DNA of 64,000 bases from Priapulus caudatus (Eukaryota; Priapulida; Priapulimorpha; Priapulimorphida; Priapulidae), in assembly GCF_000485595.1 (NCBI RefSeq), contig NW_014577070.1, forward strand, positions 651,210 through 715,209, in the 5' to 3' direction. The notes below the pieces were generated by a model that made no database searches, had not been told where the DNA came from, and saw only the letters and a list, made by a program, of their open reading frames with translations. The position numbers were made by a program, and so were the translations under genes. Numbering within the stretch: position 1 is the first letter of the stretch; each line of letters opens with the position of its first letter. Positions 37,001 through 49,000 of this stretch are shown here, in pieces.

Positions 37001-40000
37001 AATATGGCCAATGTCTATCCAAACAATTAATATATATATATATATATATAATAGGCCTAATTGTAGCATAATGGGTTGGTGGATGGATGCCTTCGTTTTC
37101 CATCTTGATGCAGGTAGCTCTCAATTTACGCAGAATAATTATGTTGTTGAGGGGCTTTAAGTTTTTAATAAAACAATACCTGATATTATACCAGTGGCAA
37201 TTGGAGTTTAAATGTACGAGGAAATTATGGACTCAGAAAGGCATGGAAATTGGGTCATTATTATGTTTTGTCCTTGAAAATTCTTAACAAAATTTTGCAA
37301 ATATCTATCTTGTCTAAGGGGCAATAAAATTGGCATTTTTCTAGTTCCAGATTATTAAACTCGCCAATCATGTCTCGCAAAAATAACCGTTCCCTTTCTT
37401 GTTATCTCTGCCCCAGTTCTTCATCTTATCAGCAGCTGCTGTGTCTATTTCATTGTTTCTCGATCTGTGAGGTATGAGGCTCAGTGCTATATATATATAT
37501 CTCCAGTCAAGTAGAGCTATATGTTCTAACAACTACTCATGTGGGCATGTGTAGGTAATGGAGATTGACATACAGCCCCAGCAACCCCAGCCCGCCACCT
37601 TTGAGGAGGTGCAGTTTAAGGTGGATGTAATGGCGGGTGAGGTTGGTCCTGCCCCGCAGCCCCCGCCCACCACGCAGATACAGCCACCTGCGCCACAACC
37701 ACACATTACAGAGTTGCAGCAATCCTTACAACAGGGACCTGTACAACTGCCACAGACGGAGGTAGAAGACGCGTTGCTTCCAGTGCACTTTATAGCTACA
37801 ATTCCTTTTTTTGTATTTTTTACTTTTCCCATTTCTGTTCAATAAAACACAGTGACATTACTCAAACGTTAATACAAAATATATATGCAGGTTTTCATTT
37901 TGATGGAACTCTCGTATCGAAGTGAAAACCACAATTATTTATACTTTACGTTAGAGTAGTGTTATTTGGGAGAAGTATGGATTTTTTTACATTACCACAC
38001 ACATGTCATTCTACTTTGTACGGTTGACATTTTCCAGACCGTATTCATGTCGCCCTCATACTACCCACATAACAATTAATTTGAAACTTGTAACGTTGGC
38101 CTCATTTCCGTAATATTATTAACGTCCATCGAACAACAATGTGTCTAACAGGTTTTACTTTATTTGGAATAATGCGATGGAAAGATAGATACCTTCATGC
38201 TCAATATTTCAGTATTATTTTCTGGATAGATTTTCCATGCAATAGATGACCACGTGTCATTTTTAATCCTACTCCATCTCTCCATCTCATCGGCTGTGCT
38301 TCTGTCTGCTTGTCTATATGTCTATCACTCATTCTTTTGATCTGTGAGGTATGAGGCTCAGTGCTATATATATCTCCAGTCAAGTAACGCTATATGTTCT
38401 AACAACTACTCATGTGGGCATGTGTAGGTAATGGAGATTGACATACAGCCCCAGCAACCCCAGCCCGCCACCTTTGAGGAGGTGCAGTTTAAGGTGGATG
38501 TAATGGCGGGGGAGGTTGGTCCTGCCCCGCAGCCCCGCCCGCACCACTCAGATAGCAGCCACCGCGCCACAAAACCACACATTACAGAGTTGCACGCACC
38601 CTTACAACAGGACGCTGTACAACTGCCGCCGTCAGAGGTAGAAGACGAATTGCATGGAGTGCGTTTTTTAGCTGCCGCATCTTTTTATCATGTATTTTTG
38701 CGATGTATTGTGGATCGAATGAATGAACAAAAACCACAGCCATTGTTGTCAGCCAGCTTTTGCCAATGAGTAAGCTCATTTAAAGCAGGGTCATTGCACT
38801 GATGATTTTGACCCGGCTGTTTGAGCGACTGTTTTTATCACTATTAACCTTGAATGTCTAGATTTGTATTGCAGATTTGTATAGACATGCTCTTAATTAG
38901 GTGCTTGCGAGTGTTTGACACATTCTGTTGAAATGCGTGTTTCTTCAACGTTAGGCATATTGTAAACGTTGGGGAGTATAAATAAGTGCATGGCTTTTGC
39001 GTTCATTTGAATAACGACAGAAAGAGCATGGTTGCGCATCAAGTCTAGCATGAGTACTTGTGCACGAGTCATACTGGCCACAGTCTCTCGTAGCAGAAAG
39101 GCAAGGTAAGTGTTGGGTATATAACACCAACATCTATTTTCACATTTCATATCGTTATTTAGAGTATCCACTACTCAAGTTACCACTAGTACTTGTATTC
39201 AGCATACTTATATATAACCGGATGGTGCATTGCCATCTATAGTTTGACAAAATATAATCATTTCAAATCTGTACCTCTTTAATGTTCGTTACGTTAGTTA
39301 ATGAGATTATGTACTCTTGACGTGTTACGCCTGTAACATATTATCAGGAGTAGATATTCCCTATTATCTACTCCTGATATTATAGATGAATAAAAATGCA
39401 CAAAACATCCTTTGTGAAGGGCCAAAAATGACAAACAAAGACGAAAAGGCCAACGAAGACTCAACACGTACAATACGTGAATGAAAATATTCAAATCACT
39501 CGATAGAAGTTTGAAGTTGGACGAAACATCTTTTAGATAATATATTGTGCCATTCTACATTCTAACAACCATCATATATTAGAATTGATGTTCAATACAT
39601 TGATACATTATTATTGTTAATATTATGTCCAGTCAGTTTTGAGTGTGGACATTAGATATTTTAGTGTTTGTTAGAGTGCTTTACATATTAATTAATAACA
39701 CGTAATTCACATTGTCCATAGTCTATTGACATAGTTCATAATGTGTGGTGCCAAGTTTCCAGATGACATCGGGGTTGAATTGTCTGATTGCTAATTAATG
39801 AAGTCAAAGAAATGTCTATGACTTCAAACGAAAGCAGTTTTGTTTAAATTTGATAAATTTTGTGTTGATACTGGAAACGAGGTAAACGGGAGCTTGGGAT
39901 AAATTTAAATTGGGCTCTTTCTATCTATCTTGTTAGTGTTCAATTAGGTATTCCTTAGTCACACTCATTTTATTCCTAGCTTATATATCGAAATTCTCTC

Positions 40001-43000
40001 TCACACTAATCGATTTTTCACATTTCTATTTACATCAATCTATTTACCTAGATGTTTATACTTTTAGATTAGAGATTTATATATGAGATTTCCTCGTGTA
40101 GTTACTCAGCCTATGTAACTTACAGCGAATGTTCTTTCAATGCTACGCTCGTAGTGTATAGCATCTTGCACTGTGGCAAACCTCTTGTACTCACATTTGC
40201 ACACGTTTTCTGTGTTGCCGTTTAGGCTCCCTGGGCTCCTCAAGAGCAGGCGAGACCCCAAGCTCCATTACAGGTTCGTAGGCATGCTACTAATTTGCCC
40301 TAGTTCTAACTTTTTTTCTCTATTTTCTTTTTCTCTTAAAAGCTGCAGAAGTATTGTCAACAAAACAGCGTCTAAATTGATTTTAAAGCACTATTTTTAC
40401 ATTGAACTCAAATTTTTTTTTTTAGACCATCAGGCCCCAGGACCCCCCCCCCCCAATCCAAATTACTGGTTACGCCCTTGCCGTACTGTCTATTTCTAGT
40501 GTAGCATTTGTTATACGCATTTATATAACTAGGAATTCTGTTGTGTTGTAGATGCCACAGCAGTTCGAGGAGGTTCAATTCCAAGTAGGCTTCCAGGCAG
40601 AACCGATGGTGCTGCAACCTGCTGCACATCCACAGGTAATCAACACTACCTGCTCATAGTCAGATTTTATTAAGAGGTACTTCACTTCGTCTTGTACAAA
40701 TCACTGAATATTTGAAATTGTAGTATATAAACAAGAGGTGAATGTAGTTCTAAGGTTACTGCTGTGTCATTCCAGGTGATCTCATAAGCCAAAATGTTGA
40801 ATTTAACAAAATTACAATCTTGAGCTGATACTAGTTGGACATTTTACAATTTTCAAGTAGCGATAGAATGAATATAGAATTTGTGTTATTGGGATACAAA
40901 AGATCCCATTAAATTTGGCACATGTAGTTTTAGCAATGTTAAAATGCCTTTTGCTGGAAAAGAATTTGGGTGTGCGTTAAAGGTACAGAAATGGGCATTT
41001 TAGGTGTATTCATGGATTCAGTTTGGGCCAAAACCTTGGCCAACAGTGATTGATGGGGCCTGCTTGTGGAGCAGATTACAGTACACGTTTTTATATAGAG
41101 GTGTAGACAAATCGTTTACAGGTTCACACACACAGACCACTTACGGTGTGGAATGATTAGTAGTTGTTCCATGTTTGACAACCTCAGTGAAATAGGGTGC
41201 TCAAAGCGTGTACTCATAACGCCTAAAATGCCAAATTCTGCCCCTTTAATATGTTATATAGACGGGGTTTAGTTTGTCGGGTTTGTACATTCTTTTTGTT
41301 ATCTAAACAGATGCAGACTGCTCCAGAGCCACAGAGGTCAGAGCTTGAAATTCAGAAGAAGCACGAGCCGGTGGAGTTCATGGTCAAGGTATGTATCTGT
41401 GATGTACATAAATTATACATGTTAATTAACAAGCGAACTAACTCATTAATATACTCATAACGATTAGTCGTCCATTAACACAGTAATACATAGAAAGAAG
41501 GGACAGTAGCAACATAATTACTGTTGTGTACAGGTTGATAGCGAACCTCCCATGGTAGACGAACCGATTTCACAAACGCAGGTACAGCAGGTGAAGGCTG
41601 AGCCCATCACCCCGCAGACTCCGTTTGCTCCGCAACAGGTCAGTTTCGCGTTGTGCGCCTAAACTCAGCTACCCCCCAGTCCCAGCACGCATGGCTGTCG
41701 TAGAGCAGTAAACTGCGATAGGCTGGTGCTGGCGGTGGGTGGTTGGTTCAGCGCACGATGCGTGCGTGAGTTGGTCAGTGAAGGTAGGGAGAGTGCAGCG
41801 CTTGGATGTCACTGGCTTCGATGCGGAATGCTGCTTTCCCAGCTGAAATTGCGTGATCGATGGGAAGTTGTGGGCTGTACTGTAGTACTGTCGTTGTCTT
41901 GTTCTTTATTCCTAACTGGTCTTACCTGTCTTATACCACTCGTTAGCTGCATCTGTCTGGTTTAAAAGACTGTATTCAAACTGAATTTTTCTTTTTTGAA
42001 AAAGTGTTTTTGAGTGTTTGAGAGTTTTTTGATAACATTACTCAAGCTCTCAGCATTATTTCTGGTTGAGTAATGGTTTAATCATGCTGGTGTCGATTTT
42101 TACTGTTAGAATATTAGCAAGAAACAAATACAAGTTTGATTATAAACATGGCCAGTGGGTGCTCGTTTGAATTTATGTTTGGCGCTATTGCTTGTGCTAC
42201 GTACCACTCACTGTTGCTGTGGTAAAGTAAGTTTCACTATTCTATAATACATTTGCAATAACGCTCTGATTATTACTGCACTGTTAAAGTAGGTATGCAG
42301 CATAAATAATAAATAACACAACTAAAAATAACCGTGGAAGGTAAAATAATGAGGCCAGTGATTAGAAATCAAAACCCCTTGTGCATACCGTGTGCCAATA
42401 AACAAGAATAGTGTAACTTACCTCACCAATAGGAAAAGCAACTCACGCAATGGTATCAACCTTAACAGCCAGATTTTAAAATCAGGTTATTGTTTATTTC
42501 TCATTACTATTGCAACGTAAACATTGACACTTAGCAAAAATAAATCCAAGTTTAATAAGTTGAAAGAAAATAGTTCTGAAGCTAGAGTTGTGTTATCGAT
42601 CAAATTTTTATTTAAAGGGACAGCCTCTAGGATTTTAACATGCCATACAACTGTACTTACTGTATAACAAATCGTCTATACCCACACGTATTTGTTACCA
42701 GATACCTAATTTAATTGTTATAATTAATTACACATCAATGCTACGAAATTTGAACGGCGCCATGACACCCGCGACCGTGCTGCCCCCCAAAAGTTGCGTA
42801 TTTGACAATTCATTTTGCACGTTACAGACGAGGGCTAATCACAAAAGTGCAATTATATTGATACCTAAATGCTATTTAACCGAACGATATTCATTTTAGG
42901 GCAAATTTATCCATATTATAACTGAAATTATATGTCGTTTATAAGATTACAATCCTTTTGCTTTTAAATGAATAAATAAGAACACCCTCGGTCTGTAGCC

Positions 43001-46000
43001 CTTGGCTGGAAAGTGGTTTTGCGCACTTATCAGATCGTGCGCTTTGAGTGGCGCCACCGTCGTTGTAATCAAACTGTAGTCGTTAGTTTTAAAACAAAAA
43101 AAAAAGTATTTCTAATGGTGATTGAACATGAAACTTTTTATGAAGCGTATTATAACCTAAATTAGCTGAAAATAAACCCTAGAACCTAGAGTAAACTCCC
43201 TTTAAATTTTGAGGGTTGGGTTCATTTTCACAGAAGTATGGAAAATGCGTTTACATGACCAGACACATGTGGTGCCCTCCTGTGCTTTTGATATTTTTTG
43301 AAACCTTATTCTTGTCTGCCTTCCCAACAGCCATGGATGTAAACAGATTATTTGAACTCTAACGTTTTCATCTTTGGGTTAATATTGGCAACGTCTATCA
43401 AATAATAATTGTAATAATCTATCTAACAAGCATCTCTCTCTTTTTCTCTCTTTCGATCTGTGTAGGTATGAGGCTCAATGCTATATATATCTCCAGTCAA
43501 GTAACGCTATATGTTCTAACAACTACTCATGTGGGAACGTGTAGATAACGGAGATTGGCCATACAGCCTCAACAGCCCCAGCCCACCACTTTTGAGGAGG
43601 TTGAGTTAGGGTGGACGTGATGGGGCTGAGTTGAGCAGCCTCCGCCCACCACGCAGATACAGCCACCTGCGCCACAACCACACATTGCAGAGTTGCAGCA
43701 ACCCTTACAACAGGAAACTGTACAACTGCCACAGACGGAGGTAGAAAATGATTTTCTTAGTGTGCATTTTTTTTTTAGCTCGTGCATCTTTTTTAGGTTT
43801 CATACTTAAGACAGATGTCATATATATATATGTATATATACATGTATAAAAAAAATAGAAATTTTACATATCTAGGCACATCAGGTTCCCTCATCTGCCT
43901 TCACAATCGCCACAAAAGCTCCTTGTAACAATTAATTTTAACTTGTAACTTGACTTTTTATTATAATATGGCCAATGTCTATCCAACAATAATATAATAA
44001 TAATATATATATATCTATATATAATAGGCCTAATTGTAGCATAATGGGTTGGTGGGATGGATGCTTTCGTTTTTCATCTTGATGCAGGTAGCTCTCAATT
44101 TACGCAATAATTATGTTGTTGAGGGGCTTTAAGTTTTTTAATAAAACAATACCTGATATTATACCAGTGGAAATGCAGTTTAAATGTACGAGGAAATTAT
44201 GGACTCAGAAGGCATGGAAAGGCTGAAAATTATTATTATGTTTTGTCCTTGAAATTTCTTAACAAAAATTTTGACAAATATCTATCTTGTCTAAGGGGCA
44301 ATAAAATTGGCATTTTTCTAGTTCCCAGAATTATTAAACTCGCAATCATGTCTCGCAAAAATTAACCGTTCCCTTTCTTGTTATCTCTGCCCCAGTTTCT
44401 TCATCTTATCAGCAGCTGCTGTGTCTATTTCATGTTTTCTCGATCTGTGAGGTATGAGGCTCAGTGCATATATATATATATATATATCTCATCAAGTAGA
44501 GCTATATGTTCTAACAACTACTCATGTGGGCATGTGTAGGTAATGGAGATTGACATACAGCCCCGCAGCAACCCCAGCCGCCACCTTTGAGGAGGTGCAG
44601 TTTAAGGTGGATGTTATGGCGGGTGAGGTTGGTCCTGCCCGCAGCCCCCGCCACCACGCAGATACAGCCACCTGCGCCACAACCACACATTACAGAGTTG
44701 CAGCAATCCTTACAACAGGGACTTGTACAACTGCCACAGACGGAGGTAGAAGACGCGTTGCTTCCAGTGCACTTTATAGGCTACAATTCCTTTTTTTGTA
44801 TTTTTTACTTTTCCATTTCTGTTCAATAAAACACAGTGACATTACTCAAACGTTAATACAAAATATATATGCAGGTTTTTCATTTTGATGGAACTCTTCG
44901 TATCGAAGTGAAAACCACAATTATTTATACTTTACGTTAGAGTAGTGTTATTTGGGAGAAGCTATGGATTTTTTTTACATTACCACACACATGTCATTCT
45001 ACTTTGTACGGTTGACATTTTCCAGACCGTATTCATGTCCGCCCTCACCCATAACAACTACCGCACTACCCACATAACAATTAATTTGAAACTTGTAACG
45101 TTGGCCTCATTTCCGTAATATTATTAACGTCCATCGAACAACAATGTGTCATAACAGGTTTTACTTTATTTGGAATAATGCGATGGAAAGATAAGATTTC
45201 ATGCTCAATATTTCAGTATTATTTTCTGGATAAATTTTCCATGCAATAGATGACCACGTGTCATTATTTAATCCTACTTCGCATCTCTCCATCTCATCGG
45301 GCTGTTCTTCTGTCTGCTTGTCTATCGTCTATTCACTCATTCTTTTGATCTGTGAGGTATTGAGGCTCAGTGCTATATATATCTCCAGTCAAATAATCGC
45401 TATATGTTCTAACAACTACTCATGTGGGCATGTGTAGGTAATGGAGATTGACATACAGCCCAGCAACCCCAGTCCGCCACCTTTGAGGAGGTGCAGTTTA
45501 AGGTGGATGTAATTGGCAGCGGGGGGAGGTTGTCCTGCCCGCAGCCCCCGCCCACCTCGCAGATACAGCCACCTGCGCCACAACCACACATTACAGAGTT
45601 GCAGCAACCCTTACAACAGGGACCTGTACAACTGCCGCCGTCAGAGGTAGAAGACGAATTGCATGGAGTGCGTTTTTTAGCTGCCGCATCTTTTTATCAT
45701 GTATTTCTTGGCGATGTATTGTGGATCGACTGAATGAACAAAAACCACAGCCATTGTTGTCAGCCAGCTTTTGCCAATGAGTAAGCTCATTTAAAGCAGG
45801 GTCATTGCACTGATGATTTTGACCCGGCTGTTTGAGCGACTGTTTTTATCACTATTAACCTTGTATGTCTAGATTTTGTATTGCAGATTTGTATAGACAT
45901 GCTCTTAATTAGGTGGCTTGCGAGTGTTTGACACATTCTGTTGAAATGCGTGTTTCTTCAACGTTAGGCATTTGTAAACGTTGGGGAGTATAAATAAGTG

Positions 46001-49000
46001 CATGGCTTTTGTCGTTCATTTGAATAACGACAGAAAGAGCATGGTTGCGCCATCAAGTCTAGCATGAGTACTGTTGCACGTGAGTCATACTGGCCAGCAG
46101 TTCTCTTCGTAGCAGAAAGGACAAGGTAAGTGTTGGTATATAACACAACATCTATTTTCACATTTCATATCGTTATTTAGAGTATCCATTACTCAAGTTA
46201 CCAAGCTAGTACTTGTATCAGCATACTTATATATAACGCGGATTTGGTGCATTGCCATCTATAGTTTTGACAAAATATAATCATTCAAATCTGTACCTCT
46301 AATGTCGTTACGGTTATGTTAATGAGATTATGTACTCTTGGCGTGTTACGCACTGTAAACATATTATCAGGAGTAGATATTCCCTCATTATCTACTTCCT
46401 GAATATGTATTAGATGAAATAAAAATGCACAAAACTCCTTTGTGAAGGGGCCAAAAATGACAAAACAAACAGACGAAAGGCCAAGCGAAGAGCTCCAACA
46501 CGTACAATACGTGATATGAAAATATTCGAATCACTCGATAGAAGTTTGAGTTGGCGAAACAATCTTTTAGATAATATATCTGTGGCCTATTCTACATTTC
46601 TAACAACCATTCATATATTAAGATTCATTGATGTTCAATACATATGATATATTCATTATTGTTAATATTATGTCACAGTCAGTTTTGAGTGTTGGACATT
46701 AGATATTTTAGTGTTTGTTAGAGTGCTTTGACATATTAATTTTAATACACGTAATTCACATTCGTGACGCTATAAGTCTATTGACATAGTTCATTAATGT
46801 GTGTTGCGCAAGTTTTGCCAGATGACATCGGGTGTTGGAATTGGTTCTGATGCTATTAATGAGTAAAGAAATGTCCTATGACTTCAAACGAAAGCAGGTT
46901 TTGTTTAATTTGAATAAATTTGTGTGTTGATGCTTGAAACGAGGTTTTTTTTTTAAACGGAGGCTTGGATAAATTTAAATTGGCTCTTTCTATCTATCTT
47001 GTTAGTGTTTCAATTAAGGTATTCCTAGCTCACACTCATTTTTTATTCCTAGCTTATATATCGAAATTCTCTCTGCACACTAATCTATTTCACATTTCTA
47101 TTTACATCAATCTATATTACCTTAGATGTTTATATACTTTTTAGATTAGGATTTTATATTTTGGAAAAAAGATTCTCCTCAGTGTAGTTACTCAGCCTAT
47201 GTAACTTTACAGCGAATGTTCCTTTTCATTGCTACGCTCAGTAGTTGTAATAGCATCTTTGCACTGTGGCAAACCTCTTGTACTCACAATTTGCAGCACG
47301 TTATTCTGTGTGCGTTGTTAGCTCCCTGGGGCTCCTCAAGAGCAGGCGAGACCCGCAAGCTCCATTACAGGTTTCGTAGGCAATGCTACTAATTTGCCCT
47401 AGTTCTATTCGACCATGCGGTTCATCCAGGTTGCTTGATATACGAACTCCATTTGATTATATAGGATATATATATATATATTATATATATATACATATGA
47501 TTATATATATTATATGTAATATAATATTATTGTTTATTATATTACAATATAGTAATTTTTATTGTTTGATGAGATAAACCACATCATGAGGTTAAGAGAA
47601 AAATTGCAGTCTAGCCAGAACACCAACCTTTACTGTTATCGGTGATATTGGAGATTTATGCAACCTGAATGAAACCACATTTCCATTTATTGTAATTTAG
47701 TTTAACATTGATTTGTTTTCTCGTCTTGTGTTCGTCCTCATCATCTTCCACAGTCCATAGTTAATATGTACTGTCTTGTCAGCATGGACTCAATGCTGCC
47801 CACCGTGTATTATCTATTTCCATTATTGTTAACTCCTGCCACTGGGCAGCTCTTCTAAACTCCTAATGTGCTCTTGGCATCACCCGTCTCTCAGAATTGT
47901 CCACATCATCATCATCTACCTCTCATATTGTGTTTTTCTCACATCTTTACTCACCTTTTCAACGTCCACTGATCCAAGTCCGTTTTAATGCCTGAAAGTG
48001 TTTTAGTGAAATTGTGTAGTCAACGTGTAGCATGGCAGCATGGTCTATTAGTGTTTTAAAAGTAATCACATATATATATATAAAGTGTAATGATAGTAGT
48101 AGTAGATGATGTATATAGTAAAACTGACTATTTATGCTATTAGTAAAGACCGAGTTGTCAGTCAGGAGCCACATACAGTTGCTTTAAAAATCAGATGTCA
48201 GCATTTCTCGTGCCCGAAGTAGAGTCTAGGTGGATTCATGCTAGTAGAGGTATTAGTTATTCAGATCGAATACAATGTCATCAAAGGTACTTTGACGTAC
48301 GCCAAACAAAACGCACACACAAACAAATCCCAACTCGATTATCAGCACAGTGCTGCAATCGAGTGAAGACCTTTTGCAAAGTGACTTCGGAGGGTCTTGT
48401 ACGCATGTTGTCTGTTTGTCGAGCAGAGAGAGGAGCCCACGGAGTCGATGCAGCAGCCCTTGCCGCAGGCAGGCTTCTTCACTCATCAGGTAAGCAGGTT
48501 CACAGCTGTGCTAGTATTAGAGTTGAGCTCCTAGTTCACAGCTATACTAGTATTGTAGTTGAGCTCCTAGTTCACAGCTGTGCTAGTATTAGAGTTGAGC
48601 TCCTAGTTCGCAGCTATACTAGTTTCGTAGCCGACCTTTTATCTGTAGGTGGTGATGAGTTTTCCTGTGTCCCAGTTTCAAATGTCGTTGCATAATGTTT
48701 AACATTATCATTAACATTAACGCATGAAGTAATTTTCTAGTTTTTGTGGGTACCTAGACTGGCTATTTTGTAGATTCGTGCGTCGAGGTTTCTTGCGGTT
48801 TGGTTTTTACATTTGCCAGCCTTCTTTCGGAGCGTTCTTACATAATTCTTTTTTAATGTCCAGACAACCATGCAGGCCGATTTGGAGGATCAGGTGCAGC
48901 GACAGCCAATGCCGTCTATGCAACGGCAACAGCTTCCCCAAGCTGGCATAACTTCTACTGTACAGGTGCGTTTCCGAGGAATTGAGCATGTGAATAGACT

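Larger units (their letters stand above)
32987..40309. repeat. 7 kb tandem duplication, copy A
   Basis: Starts ctttttttctctattttc inside the hAT-like element and ends tttgccctagttcta. The same order of introns, exons, hairpin (39347-39385) and flanking motifs recurs at 40310-47407. It carries seven linker exons, all phase 0, so the duplication keeps frame. Differences are mainly single-base indels plus the C-rich expansion. Confidence 0.93.
40310..47407. repeat. 7 kb tandem duplication, copy B
   Basis: Directly follows copy A. The shared end sequence tttgccctagttcta recurs at 47393-47407, after which unique sequence (ttcgaccatgcgg) begins. Copy B lacks the left 90 bp of the hAT-like element, so the duplication breakpoint lies within that element. 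Many extra single bases relative to copy A, especially from 45.8 to 47.4 kb. Confidence 0.93.
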
